A stretch of 64,000 nt of DNA from assembly GCA_964035545.1 (NCBI GenBank), contig CAXIUT010000230.1, positions 1,116,001 to 1,180,000 of the forward strand. Reading direction: 5' to 3'. The stretch comes from Bugula neritina (taxonomy: Eukaryota > Bryozoa > Gymnolaemata > Cheilostomatida > Bugulidae). How positions within the stretch are numbered: position 1 is the stretch's first letter; every line of letters starts with the position of its first letter. The position numbers and the translations under genes are program-made. This document shows, piece by piece, positions 1-13,348 of the stretch. A model generated the notes under the pieces. That model ran no database searches and was not told the origin of the DNA. It saw nothing but the letters and a program-made list of their open reading frames with translations.

Positions 1-860
1 TACTGCAACATACTGAAATACACTGGAACATATTGAAATACACTGCGACACATTGAAACATACTGCAACATACTGAAATATACTGCAAGATACTGCAACA
101 TACTGAAACAGACTGTGACATACTGAAATACACTGCAACATACTGCAAGATACCGCAACCTACTGAAATACACTGTAACATATTGAAATACACTGCATCA
201 TACTGCAACATACTGAATTACACTGGAACATATTGATAGACACTGCAACACACTGAAATATACTGCAACACACTGAAACATACGGCAATATACCAAAATA
301 TACTGCGACACCTTGAAAAATACTGCAACATACGAAATATACTGCAAGTGGTGCAACATACTGAAATACAATGTGACACACTGGAATACACTGCAACATA
401 CTGCAACATACTGCAACATACTGAAATACACTGTAACATATTGAATTACACTGCATCATACTGCAACATACTGAAAAACACTGGAACATATTGATATGCA
501 CTGCAACTCATTGAAATATACTGCAACACACTGCAACATACGGCAGCATACCAAAATATAATGCGACACTTTGAAAAATACTGCAACATACTGAAATATA
601 CTGCAAGTGGTGCAACATACTGAATTACACTCTAACATACTGAAATATGCTGTAGCATACTGAAATACACTGCAACACACTGAAGTATACTGTAATACAC
701 TGAAATGTAATGCAACATACTGAATTATACTGCAACATAGTGCAACATACTGAAATACACTGTGACACACTGAAATACACTGAAACATAATGCAACATAC
801 TGCAACATACTGAAATACACTGTAACATATCGAAATACACTGCAACATACTGCAACATAC

Positions 861-1430
861 TGCAACATACTGAAATACACCGTAACATATCGAAATACAC
901 TGCAACATACTGCAACACACTGAAATGCACCGGAACATAATGGAATACCCTGCAACAGATTGAAATATACTGCGACAGACTGAAACATAAGGTAACACAA
1001 TGAAGTATACTGCGACACATTAAAATATACTGCAACATACTGAAATATACTGCAACATACTGAAATGTAATGTAATATACAGAAACGTACTGTAACATAC
1101 TGAATTACACTCTAACATACTGAAACATGCTGTAGCATACTGAAATACACTGCAACACACTGAAGTATACTGTAATACACTGAAATGTGATGCAACATAC
1201 TGAATTATACTGCAACATAGTGCAACATACTGAAATACACTACAACAAACTGCAACATACTGAAATACACTGGAACATATTGAAATACACTGCGACACAT
1301 TGAAACATACTGCAACATACTGAAATACACTGGGACACATTGAAATATACTGTAACATACTGTAACATAATAAAATACACTGCAACACATTAAAAGATAC
1401 TGCAACATACTGAAACATACTGCAACATAC
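861..1430. repeat. 570-bp tandem duplication, copy 1
   Basis: Marker units recur exactly 570 bp later: GCACCGGAAC at 927 and 1497, the GGTAACACAATGAAG run at 991 and 1561, and the AGAAA(C/T)GTACTG run at 1081 and 1651. The copies differ by scattered substitutions, so the event is not very recent. Copy edges were read by eye, from where the shared order of units stops. Confidence 0.75.
927..936. repeat. GCACCGGAAC module, representative of 25 copies
   Basis: A CCGG-containing unit followed by ATAATGGAATACCCTGC and ACAGATTGAAATATAC. Positions: 927, 1497, 3304, 5041, 8182, 9110, 10368, 12510, 16297, 19986, 22379, 25847, 28250, 32387, 36346, 38739, 41131, 43604, 45996, 47733, 50066, 53216, 57664, 60126, 62470. 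It is usually preceded by two GTAACATATCGAAATAC units 60 bp apart; the copies at 8,182, 10,368 and 62,470 have one. Confidence 0.88.
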
Positions 1431-2000
1431 TGCAACATACTGAAATACACCGTAACATATCGAAATACACTGCAACATACTGCAACATACTGAAATGCAC
1501 CGGAACATAATGGAATACCCTGCAACAGATTGAAATATACTGCAACAGACTGAAACATAAGGTAACACAATGAAGCATACTGCGACACATTAAAATATAC
1601 TGCAACATACTGAAATATACTGCAACATACTGAAATGTAATGTATTATACAGAAATGTACTGTAACATACTGAATTACACTCTAACATACTGAAACATGC
1701 TGTAGCATACTGAAATACACTGCAACACACTGAAGTATACTGTAATACACTGAAATGTGATGCAACATACTGAATTATACTGCAACATAGTGCAACATAC
1801 TGAAATACACTACAACAAACTGCAACATACTGAAATACACTGGAACATATTGAAATACACTGCGACACATTGAAACATACTGCAACATACTGAAATACAC
1901 TGGGACACATTGAAATATACTGTAACATACTGCAACATATTAAAATACACTGCAACACATTAAAATATACTGCAACATACTGAAACATACTGCAACATAC
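1431..2000. repeat. 570-bp tandem duplication, copy 2
   Basis: Head-to-tail partner of the preceding copy. The extra 570 bp is missing from the related segment at 7,316-9,063. This changes the offset between the two segments from about 7,255 to 6,685 and shows that the duplication happened after the larger repeat formed, or was lost from the other copy. Confidence 0.75.
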
Positions 2001-2120
2001 TGAAATACACTGTGACACACTGAAATACACTGCAACATACTGCAACATACTGCAACATACTGAATTACACTGGAACATATTGATATACACTGCAACACAT
2101 TGAAATATACTGCAACACAC

Positions 2121-2202
2121 TGAACCATATGGCAACATACCGAAATTTACTGCGACACACTGAAAAATACTGCAACATACGAATTATACTTCAAGCGGTG
2201 CA
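2121..2202. repeat. CATATG landmark block, representative of 48 copies
   Basis: A diverged block with the order CCATATGG, TTTACTGCGACACAC, GAAAAATAC, CGAATTATACTTC, CAAG(C/T)GGTG. It includes two 9-bp units, so each block shifts the 10-bp phase by two. Positions of the A in the inner ATG: 2129, 5643, 6819, 8814, 10968, 11306, 13011, 13349, 13867, 15093, 17148, 17486, 18004, 20837, 21175, 23230, 23568, 24086, 25312, 26698, 27036, 29101, 29439, 29957, 31183, 33238, 33576, 34094, 37197, 37535, 39590, 39928, 42062, 42400, 44455, 44793, 48345, 48683, 50668, 51006, 51334, 53848, 54186, 55681, 57726, 58913, 61087, 63431. A 60-residue forward frame often opens at this ATG; it is not a gene. Confidence 0.92.
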
Positions 2203-2926
2203 ACATACTGAAATACAATGTGACACACTGAAATACACTGCAACATACTGCAACATACTGCAACATACTGCAACATACTGAAATATTGTGCGACACATTG
2301 AAATATACTGCAACGTATTGAAATATACTGTAACATACTGCAACATACTAAAATACACTGCAACATACTGAAATACATTGCAACACATTAAAATATACTG
2401 CGACATACTGAAACATACTGCAACATGCTGAAATATACTGCAACATACTGAAATACACTATCACATATTGAAATATACTGCAACATACTGAATTACACTC
2501 TAACATACTGAAATATGCTGTAGCATACTGAAATACACTGCAAAACACTGAAGTATACGGTAATACACTGAAATGTTATGCAACATACTGAATTATACTG
2601 CAACATAGTGCAACATACTGAAATACACTACAACATACTGCATCATACTGAAACACACTGGAACATATTGAAATACACTGCGACACATTGAAACATACTG
2701 CAACATACTGAAATATACTGCAAGATACTGCAACATACTGAAACAGACTGTGACACACTGAAATACACTGCAACATACTGCAAGATACCGCAACCTACTG
2801 AAATACACTGTAACATATTGAAATACACTGCATCATACTGCAACATATTGAATTACACTGGAACATATTGATATACACTGCAACACACTGAAATATACTG
2901 CAACACACTGAAACATACGGCAATAT

Positions 2927-3807
2927 ACCAAAATATACTGCGACACCTTGAAAAATACTGCAACATACTGAAATATACTGCAAGTGGTGCAACATACTGA
3001 ATTACACTCTAACATACTGAAATATGCTGTAGCATACTGAAATACACTGCAACACACTGAAGTATACTGTAATACACTGAAATGTAATGCAACATACTGA
3101 ATTATACTGCAACATAGTGCAACATACTGAAATACACTGTGACACACTGAAATACACTGAAACATAATGCAACATACTGCAACATACTGAAATACACTGT
3201 AACATATCGAAATACACTGCAACATACTGCAACATACTGCAACATACTGAAATACACCGTAACATATCGAAATACACTGCAACATACTGCAACATACTGA
3301 AATGCACCGGAACATAATGGAATACCCTGCAACAGATTGAAATATACTGCGACAGACTGAAACATAAGGTAACACAATGAAGTATACTGCGACACATTAA
3401 AATATACTGCAACATACTGAAATATACTGCAACATACTGAAATGTAATGTAATATACAGAAATGTACTGTAACATACTGAATTACACTCTAACATACTGA
3501 AACATGCTGTAGCATACTGAAATACACTGCAACACACTGAAGTATACTGTAATACACTGAAATGTGATGCAACATACTGAATTATACTGCAACATAGTGC
3601 AACATACTGAAATACACTACAACAAACTGCAACATACTGAAATACACTGGAACATATTGAAATACACTGCGACACATTGAAACATACTGCAACATACTGA
3701 AATACACTGGGACACATTGAAATATACTGTAACATACTGTAACATAATAAAATACACTGCAACACATTAAAATATACTGCAACATACTGAAACATACTGC
3801 AACATAC
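2927..3807. repeat. Repeat of 550-1430 at offset 2,377
   Basis: Units match 550-1430 one for one at a constant offset of 2,377. These include the GCACCGGAAC mark (927 and 3304) and the ACATAATAAAATAC unit near 1,375 and 3,752. The copies part near 1,430 and 3,807. Its left edge coincides with a deletion junction between two CTTGAAAAATACTGC elements, described in the findings. Confidence 0.75.
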
Positions 3808-5640
3808 TGAAATACACTGTGACACACTGAAATACACTGCAACATACTGAAATACATTGCAACACATTAAAATATATTGCGACATACTGAAACATACTGC
3901 AACATGCTGAAATATACTGCAACATACTGAAATACACTATCACATATTGAAATATACTGCAACATACTGAATTACACTCTAACATACTGAAATATGCTGT
4001 AGCATACTGAAATACACTGCAACACACTGAAGTATACTGTAATACACTGAAATGTAATGCAAAATACTGAATTATACTGCAACATAGTGCAACATACTGA
4101 AATACACTACAACATACTGCAACATACTGAAATACACTGGAACATATTGAAATACACTGCGACACATTGAAACATACTGCAACATACTGAAATATACTGC
4201 AAGATACTGCAACATACTGAAACAGACTGTGACATACTGAAATACACTGCAACATACTGCAAGATACCGCAACCTACTGAAATACACTGTAACATATTGA
4301 AATACACTGCATCATACTGCAACATACTGAATTACACTGGAACATATTGATTTACACTGCAACACATTGAAATATACTGCAACACACTGAAACATACGGC
4401 AATATACCAAAATATACTGCGACACCTTGAAAAATACTGCAACATACGAAATATACTGCAAGTGGTGGAACATACTGAAATACAATGTGACACACTGGAA
4501 TACACTGCAACATACTGCAACATACTGCAACATACTGAAATACACTGTAACATATTGAGTTACACTGCATCATACTGCAACATACTGAAAAACACTGGAA
4601 CATATTGATATGCACTGCAACTCATTGAAATATACTGCAACACACTGCAACATACGGCAGCATACCGAAATATACTGCGACACCTTGAAAAATACTGCAA
4701 CATACTGAAATATACTGCAAGTGGTGCAACATACTGAATTACACTCTAACATACTGAAATATGCTGTAGCATACTGAAATACACTGCAACACACTGAAGT
4801 ATACTGTAATACACTGAAATGTAATGCAACATACTGAATTATACTGCAACATAGTGCAACATACTGAAATACACTGTGACACACTGAAATACACTGAAAC
4901 ATAATGCAACATACTGCAACATACTGAAATACACTGTAACATATCGAAATACACTGCAACATACTGCAACATACTGCAACATACTGAATTACACCGTAAC
5001 ATATCGAAATACACTGCAACATACTGCAACATACTGAAATGCACCGGAACATAATGGAATACCCTGCAACAGATTGAAATATACTGCAACAGACTGAAAC
5101 ATAAGGTAACACAATGAAGTATACTGCGACACATTAAAATATACTGCAACATACTGAAATATACTGCAACATACTGAAATGTAATGTATTATACAGGAAT
5201 GTACTGTAACATACTGAATTACACTCTAACATACTGAAACATGCTGTAGCATACTGAAATACACTGCAACACACTGAAGTATACTGTAATACACTGAAAT
5301 GTGATGCAACATACTGAATTATACTGCAACAAACTGCAACATACTGAAATAGACTGGAACATATTGAAATACACTGCGACACATTGAAACATACTGCAAC
5401 ATACTGAAATACACTGGGACACATTGAAATATACTGTAACATACTGCAACATACTAAAATACACTGCAACACATTAAAATATACTGCAACATACTGAAAC
5501 ATACTGCAACATACTGAAATACACTGTGACACACTGAAATACACTGCAACATACTGCAACATACTGCAACATACTGAATTACACTGGAACATATTGATAT
5601 ACACTGCAACACATTGAAATATACTGCAACACACTGAACC
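2940..5640. repeat. Left-flank segment shared with right flank
   Basis: Aligns with 45,632-48,335 at a constant offset of 42,692. Shared marks include the CGACACCTTG unit (2,941 and 45,633), the CTATCACATATTG unit near 3,937, and the order of all intermediate modules. The alignment slips by one 10-bp unit just before the CATATG blocks at 5,643 and 48,345. Confidence 0.82.
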
Positions 5641-6550
5641 ATATGGCAACATACCGAAATTTACTGCGACACACTGAAAAATACTGCAACATACGAATTA
5701 TACTTCAAGCGGTGCAACATACTGAAATACAATGTGACACACTGAAATACACTGCAACATACTGCAACATACTGCAACATACTGAAATATTGTGCGACAC
5801 ATTGAATTATACTGCAACGTATTGAAATATACTGTAACATACTGCAACATACTAAAATACACTGCAACATACTGAAATACATTGCAACACATTAAAATAT
5901 ACTGCGACATACTGAAACATACTGCAACATGCTGAAATATACTGCAACATACTGAAATACACTATAACATATTGAAATATACTGCAACATACTGAATTAC
6001 ACTCTAACATACTGAAATATGCTGTAGCATACTGAAATACACTGCAACACACTGAAGTATACTGTAATACACTGAAATGTAATGCAACATACTGAATTAT
6101 ACTGCAACATAGTGCAACATACTGAAATACACTACAACATACTCCAACATACTGAAATACACTGGAACATATTGAAATACACTGCGACACATTGAAACAT
6201 ACTGCAACATACTGAAGTATACTGCAAGATACTGCAACATACTGAAACAGACTGTGACATACTGAAATACACTGCAACATACTGCAAGATACCGCAACCT
6301 ACTGAAATACACTGTAACATATTGAAATACACTGCATCATACTGCAACATACTGAATTACACTGGAACATATTGATATACACTGCAACACATTGAAATAT
6401 ACTGCAACACACTGAAACATACGGCAATATACCAAAATATACTGCGACACCTTGAAAAATACTGCAACATACGAAATATACTGCAAGTGGTGCAACATAC
6501 TGAAATACAATGTGACACACTGGAATACACTGCAACATACTGCAACATAC
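5440..6550. repeat. 1,176-bp repeat, copy 1
   Basis: Contains the CATATG block at 5,643. Matches the following copy at offset 1,176 (1,166 upstream of one extra TACTGCAACA unit). This copy carries CAAGCGGTG and a TACTGC before the CGAATTATACTTC element, both forms shared with the outer flanks. Confidence 0.72.
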
Positions 6551-6605
6551 TGAAATATTGTGCGACACAATAAAATATACTGCAACATATTGAAATATAC
6601 TGTAA

Positions 6606-7726
6606 TATACTGCAACATACTAAAATACACTGCAACACATTAAAATATACTGCAACATACTGAAACATACTGCAACATACTGAAATACACTGTGACACAC
6701 TGAAATACACTGCAACATACTGCAACATACTGCAACATACTGCAACATACTGAATTACACTGGAACATATCGATATACACTGCAACACATTGAAATATAC
6801 TGCAACACACTGAACCATATGGCAACATACCGAAATTTACTGCGACACACTGAAAAATACAGCAACATACGAATTATACTTCAAGTGGTGCAACATACTG
6901 AAATACAATGTGACACACTGAAATACACTGCAACATACTGCAACATACTGCAACATACTGAAATATTGTGCGACACATTGAAATATACAGCAACGTATTG
7001 AAATATACTGTAACATACTGCAACATACTAAAATACACTGCAACATACTGAAATACATTGCAACACATTAAAATATACTGCGACATACTGAAACATACTG
7101 CAACATGCTGAAATATACTGCAACATACTGAAAGACACTATCACATATTGAAATATACTGCAACATACTGAATTACACTCTAACAAACTGAAATATGCTG
7201 TAGCATACTGAAATACACTGCAACACACTGAAGTATACTGTAATACACTGAAATGTAATGCAACATACTGAATTATACTGCAACATAGTGCAACATACTG
7301 AAATACACTACAACATACTGCAACATACTGAAATACACTGGAACATATTGAAATACACTGCGACACATTGAAACATACTGCAACATACTGAAATATACTG
7401 CATGATACTGCAACATACTGAAACAGACTGTGACATACTGAAATACACTGCAACATACTGCAAGATACCGCAACCTACTGAAATACACTGTAACATATTG
7501 AAATACACTGCATCATACTGCAACATACTGAATTACACTGGAACATATTGATAGACACTGCAACACACTGAAATATACTGCAACACACTGAAACATACGG
7601 CAATATACCAAAATATACTGCGACACCTTGAAAAATACTGCAACATACGAAATATACTGCAAGTGGTGCAACATACTGAAATACAATGTGACACACTGGA
7701 ATACACTGCAACATACTGCAACATAC
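6606..7726. repeat. 1,176-bp repeat, copy 2
   Basis: Contains the CATATG block at 6,819. Compared with copy 1 it has TACAGC, CAAGTGGTG and an ATATCGATAT palindrome at 6,767-6,776, where copy 1 has ATATTGATAT. All three of these resemble the core. It is therefore not a simple clean duplication, and some exchange with core-like copies is likely. Confidence 0.68.
6767..6776. repeat. ATATCGATAT palindrome, representative of 27 copies
   Basis: A perfect 10-bp palindrome lying 52 bp before the inner ATG of a CATATG block. By position relative to the blocks I count 27 copies: 6819, 11306, 13349, 13867, 15093, 17486, 18004, 21175 and later second-of-pair or following blocks, plus two near 19,180 and 35,280 without a CATATG block. 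At first-of-pair blocks the same site reads GTTGATAT, and in outer flank copies ATTGATAT. It is palindromic only in the CG form. I infer no binding protein. Confidence 0.8.
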
Positions 7727-9063
7727 TGCAACATACTGAAATACACTGTAACATATTGAATTACACTGCATCATACTGCAACATACTGAAAAACACTGGA
7801 ACATATTGATATGCACTGCAACTCATTGAAATATACTGCAACACACTGCAACATACGGCAGCATACCGAAATATACTGCGACACCTTGAAAAATACTGCA
7901 ACATACTGAAATATACTGCAAGTGGTGCAACATACTGAATTACACTCTAACATACTGAAATATGCTGTAGCATACTGAAATACACTGCAACACACTGAAG
8001 TATACTGTAATACACTGAAATGTAATGCAACATACTGAATTATACTGCAACATAGTGCAACATACTGAAATACACTGTGACATATCGAAATACACTGCAA
8101 CATACTGCAACATACTGCAACATACTGAAATACACCGTAACATATCGAAATACACTGCAACATACTGCAACATACTGAAATGCACCGGAACATAATGGAA
8201 TACCCTGCAACAGATTGAAATATACTGCAACAGACTGAAACATAAGGTAACACAATGAAGTATACTGCGACACATTAAAATATACTGCAACATACTGAAA
8301 TATACTGCAACATACTGAAATGTAATGTATTATACAGAAATGTACTGTAACATACTGAATTACACTCTAACATACTGAAACATGCTGTAGCATACTGAAA
8401 TACACTGCAACACACTGAAGTATACTGTAATACACTGAAATGTGATGCAACATACTGAATTATACTGCAACATAGTGCAACATACTGAAATACACTACAA
8501 CAAACTGCAACATACTGAAATACACTGGAACATATTGAAATACACTGCGACACATTGAAACATACTGCAACATACTGAAATACACTGGGACACATTGAAA
8601 TATACTGTAACATACTGCAACATATTAAAATACACTGCAACACATTAAAATATACTGCAACATACTGAAACATACTGCAACATACTGAAATACACTGTGA
8701 CACACTGAAATACACTGCAACATACTGCAACATACTGCAACATACTGAATTACACTGGAACATATTGATATACACTGCAACACATTGAAATATACTGCAA
8801 CACACTGAACCATATGGCAACATACCGAAATTTACTGCGACACACTGAAAAATACTGCAACATACGAATTATACTTCAAGCGGTGCAACATACTGAAATA
8901 CAATGTGACACACTGAAATACACTGCAACATACTGCAACATACTGCAACATACTGCAACATACTGAAATATTGTGCGACACATTGAAATATACTGCAACG
9001 TATTGAAATATACTGTAACATACTGCAACATACTAAAATACACTGCAACATACTGAAATACAT
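7316..9063. repeat. Left-flank higher-order repeat, copy 2
   Basis: Colinear with 1-2,378 but shorter by about 630 bp. The GTAACATATCGAAATAC unit, normally found twice 60 bp apart with a GTGACACAC unit before it, is reduced near 8,070. The 570-bp duplication is absent. After about 9,090 the sequence switches to the GCACCGGAAC module (9,110) without the segment that normally precedes it. Confidence 0.72.
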
Positions 9064-12000
9064 TGCAACACATTAAAATATACTGCGACATACTGCAACA
9101 TACTGAAATGCACCGGAACATAATGGAATACCCTGCAACAGATTGAAATATACTGCGACAGACTGAAACATAAGGTAACACAATGAAGTATACTGCGACA
9201 CATTAAAATATACTGCAACATACTGAAATATACTGCAACATACTGAAATGTAATGTAATATACAGAAATGTACTGTAACATACTGAATTACACTCTAACA
9301 TACTGAAACATGCTGTAGCATACTGAAATACACTGCAACACACTGAAGTATACTGTAATACACTGAAATGTAATGCAAAATACTGAATTATACTGCAACA
9401 TAGTGCAACATACTGAAATACACTGTAACATATTGAAATACACTGCGACACATTGAAACATACTGCAACATACTGAAATACACTGGGACACATTGATATA
9501 TACTGTAACATACTGTAACATAATAAAATACACTGCAACACATTAAAATATACTGCAACATACTGAAACATACTGCAACATACTGAAATACACTGTGACA
9601 CACTGAAATACACTGCAACATACTGAAATACATTGCAACACATTAAAATATATTGCGACATACTGAAACATACTGCAACATGCTGAAATATACTGCAACA
9701 TACTGAAATACACTATCACATATTGAAATATACTGCAACATACTGAATTACACTCTAACATACTGAAATATGCTGTAGCATACTGAAATACACTGCAACA
9801 CACTGAAGTATACTGTAATACACTGAAATGTAATGCAAAATACTGAATTATACTGCAACATAGTGCAACATACTGAAATACACTACAACATACTGCAACA
9901 AACTGAAATACACTGGAACATATTGAAATACACTGCGACACATTGAAACATACTGCAACATACTGAAATATACTGCAAGATACTGCAACATACTGAAACA
10001 GACTGTGACATACTGAAATACACTGCAACATACTGCAAGATACCGCAACCTACTGAAATACACTGTAACATATTGAAATACACTGCATCATACTGCAACA
10101 TACTGAATTACACTGGAACATATTGATTTACACTGCAACACATTGAAATATACTGCAACACACTGAAACATACGGCAATATACCAAAATATACTGCGACA
10201 CCTTGAAAAATACTGCAACATACGAAATATACTGCAAGTGGTGGAACATACTGAAATACAATGTGACACACTGGAATACACTGCAACATACTGCAACATA
10301 CTGCAACATACTGAAATACACCGTAACATATCGAAATACACTGCAACATACTGCAACATACTGAAATGCACCGGAACATAATGGAATACCCTGCAACAGA
10401 TTGAAATATACTGCAACAGACTGAAACATAAGGTAACGCAATGAAGTATACTGCGACACATTAAAATATACTGCAACATACTGAAATATACTGCAACATA
10501 CTGAAATGTAATGTATTATACAGAAATGTACTGTAACATACTGAATTACACTCTAACATACTGAAACATGCTGTAGCATACTGAAATACACTGCAACACA
10601 CTGAAGTATACTGTAATACACTGAAATGTGATGCAACATACTGAATTATACTGCAACAAACTGCAACATACTGAAATACACTGGAACATATTGAAATACA
10701 CTGCGACACATTGAAACATACTGCAACATACTGAAATACACTGGGATACATTGAAATATACTGTAACATACTGCAACATACTAAAATACACTGCAACACA
10801 TTAAAATATACTGCAACATACTGAAACATACTGCAACATACTGAAATACACTGTGACACACTGAAATACACTGCAACATACTGCAACACACTGCAACATA
10901 CTGAATTACACTGGAACATGTTGATATACACTGCAACACATTGAAATATACTGCAACACAGAACCATATGGCAACATACCGAAATTTACTGCGACACACT
11001 GAAAAATACAGCAACATACGAATTATACTTCAAGTGGTGCAACATACTGAAATACAATGTGACACACTGAAATACACTGCAACATACTGCAACATACTGC
11101 AACATACTAAAATACACTGCAACACATTAAAATATACTGCAACATACTGAAACATACTGCAACATACTGAAATACACTGTGACACACTGAAATACACTGC
11201 AACATACTGCAACATACTGCAACATACTGCAACATACTGAATTACACTGGAACATATCGATATACACTGCAACACATTGAAATATACTGCAACACACTGA
11301 ACCATATGGCAACATACCAAAATTTACTGCGACACACTGAAAAATACAGCAACATACGAATTATACTTCAAGTGGTGCAACATACTGAAATACAATGTGA
11401 CACACTGAAATACACTGCAACATACTGCAACATACTGCAACATACTAAAATACACTGCAACACATTAAAATATACTGCAACATACTGAAACATACTGCAA
11501 CATACTGAAATACACTGTGACACACTGAAATACACTGCAACATACTGCAAGATACCGCAACCTACTGAAATACACTGTAACATATTGAAATGCACTGCAT
11601 CATACTGCAACATACTGCAACATACTAAAATACACTGCAACACATTAAAATATACTGCAACATACTGAAACATACTGCAACATACTGAAATACACTGTGA
11701 CATACTGAAATACACTGCAACATACTGCAAGATACCGCAACCTACTGAAATACACTGTAACATATTGAAATACACTGCATCATACTGCAACATACTGAAT
11801 TACACTGGAACATATTGATTTACACTGCAACACATTGAAATATACTGCAACACACTGAAACATACGGCAATATACCAAAATATACTGCGACACCTTGAAA
11901 AATACTGCAACATACGAAATATACTGCAAGTGGTGGAACATACTGAAATACAATTTGACACACTGGAATACACTGCAACATACTGCAACATACTGCAACA

Positions 12001-12589
12001 TACTGAAATACACTGTAACATATTGAATTACACTGCATCATACTGCAACACACTGAAAAAACACTGGAACATATTGATATGCACTGCAACTCATTGAAAT
12101 ATACTGCAACACACTGCAACATACGGCAGCATACCGAAATATACTGCGACACCTTGAAAAATACTGCAACATACTGAAATATACCGCAAGTGGTGCAACA
12201 TACTGAATTACACTCTAACATACTGAAATATGCTGTAGCATACTGAAATACACTGCAACACACTGAAGTATACTGTAATACACTGAAATGTAATGCAACA
12301 TACTGAATTATACTGCAACATAGTGCAACATACTGAAATACACTGTGACACACTGAAATACACTGAAACATAATGCAACATACTGCAACATACTGAAATA
12401 CACTGTAACATATCGAAATACACTGCAACATACTGCAACATACTGCAACATACTGAAATACACCGTAACATATCGAAATACACTGCAACATACTGCAACA
12501 TACTGAAATGCACCGGAACATAATGGAATACCCTGCAACAGATTGAAATATACTGCAACAGACTGAAACATAAGGTAACACAATGAAGT

Positions 12590-12605
12590 ATACTGCGACA
12601 CACTG
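12590..12605. other. Fusion point of a 350-bp deletion
   Basis: A TACTGCGACA unit is joined directly to CACTGAAACATACGG. In related copies (for example 16,380-16,745 and 28,320-28,690) about 350 bp separates these units. Alignment to 28 kb shifts from offset 15,740 to 16,090 here, exactly 350 bp. The interval 11,306 to 13,011 is accordingly 1,705 instead of 2,055 bp. Confidence 0.85.
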
Positions 12606-12640
12606 AAACATACGGCAACATACCGAAATAAACTGCAACA

Positions 12641-12655
12641 CGTTGAAAATTATTT
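12641..12655. repeat. GTTGAAAATTATTT module, representative of 16 copies
   Basis: This is one of the few places where the 10-mer is hard to recognise. The C of the preceding CG lies at 12641, 16778, 20467, 22860, 26328, 28731, 32868, 36827, 39220, 41692, 44085, 52549, 55401, 58633, 60807 and 63151. Copies up to 52,549 read GCAACACG before and TTTAAAC after. The last four read GCGACACG and TTTCAAC. None occurs before 12,641. Confidence 0.9.
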
Positions 12656-13010
12656 AAACATACTGAAATATACTGCGACGCCTTAAAATATACTGCAACA
12701 TACTGAAATAGACTGCAAGTGGTGCAACATACTGAAATACACTGTGACACACTGAAATACACTGCAACATACTGAAATACACTGGGATACATTGAAATAT
12801 ACTGTAACATACTGCAACATACTAAAATACACTGCAACACATTAAAATATACTGCAACATACTGAAACATACTGCAACATACTGAAATACACTGTGACAC
12901 ACTGAAATACACTGCAACATACTGCAACACACTGCAACATACTGAATTACACTGGAACATGTTGATATACACTGCAACACATTGAAATATACTGCAACAC
13001 ACTGAACCAT

Positions 13011-13348
13011 ATGGCAACATACCAAAATTTACTGCGACACACTGAAAAATACAGCAACATACGAATTATACTTCAAGTGGTGACACATACTGAAATACAA
13101 TGTGACACACTGAAATACACTGCAACATACTGCAACATACTGCAACATACTAAAATACACTGCAACACATTAAAACATACTGCAACATACTGAAACATAC
13201 TGCAACATACTGAAATACACTGTGACACACTGCAATACACTGCAACATACTGCAACATACTGCAACATACTGCAACATACTGAATTACACTGGAACATAT
13301 CGATATACACTGCAACACATTGAAATATACTGCAACACACTGAACCAT
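13011..13348. repeat. 338-bp module, representative of paired landmark spacing
   Basis: The interval between two successive CATATG blocks is exactly 338 bp (34 units minus 2 bases) at 15 places, starting at 10968, 13011, 17148, 20837, 23230, 26698, 29101, 33238, 37197, 39590, 42062, 44455, 48345, 50668 and 53848. The first block of each pair follows a GTTGATAT unit and the second an ATCGATAT unit, so the pair has a fixed polarity. In 11 pairs the first block carries the core-private GTGGTGACACAT. Confidence 0.9.

Larger units (their letters stand above)
1..2378. repeat. Left-flank higher-order repeat, copy 1
   Basis: Position 1 aligns with 7,316 and the match continues at offset 7,315 to about 730. 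The offset then becomes about 7,255 near 1.0 kb, because of a 60-bp deletion in the other copy, and 6,685 from 1,590 on, because of the 570-bp duplication here. The CATATG block at 2,129 matches the one at 8,814. The copy begins before the window. Confidence 0.75.
1..10967. repeat. Left flank domain: older, mosaic higher-order repeats
   Basis: This part has few CATATG blocks (2129, 5643, 6819, 8814) and irregular spacing between them (3514, 1176, 1995 bp). Three of the four carry the presumed ancestral haplotype, with CG at both CpG-type marker sites. The GTTGAAAATTATTT module, common elsewhere, is absent here. Segments repeat at offsets of 570, 1,176, 2,377, 4,114, 5,776 and about 6,685 to 7,315 bp, so the domain is a patchwork rather than one regular unit. 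The boundary with the core is set at the block whose CATATG is at 10,968. From there a 338-bp pair begins and alignment with 26,698 onward starts (offset 15,730). Confidence 0.8.

Noticed and set aside
2121-2140. CCATATGG read as a CArG box (SRF/MADS binding site)
   Set aside because: A CArG box needs six A/T bases between CC and GG; there are four here.
6767-6776. ATATCGATAT palindrome as a transcription factor or replication origin site
   Set aside because: Short palindromes are common in AT-rich repeats and this one is lost by a single C to T change in many copies. No supporting context is present.
11820-13020. Reverse-strand open frames of 270-273 codons and many of 100-250 codons, Cys/Val/Ser/Gln-rich
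   Set aside because: They are the direct translation of the 10-bp unit, overlap each other in several frames, have no domain or signal, and end wherever a TTAAAA or CTAAAA variant occurs. No coding constraint is visible.
13011-13193. Forward-strand 60-codon frame starting at CATATG and repeated dozens of times
   Set aside because: It opens because the CATATG block contains the only regular forward ATG followed by units lacking TGA in that phase. The differences between copies are block haplotypes, not codon-wise changes.
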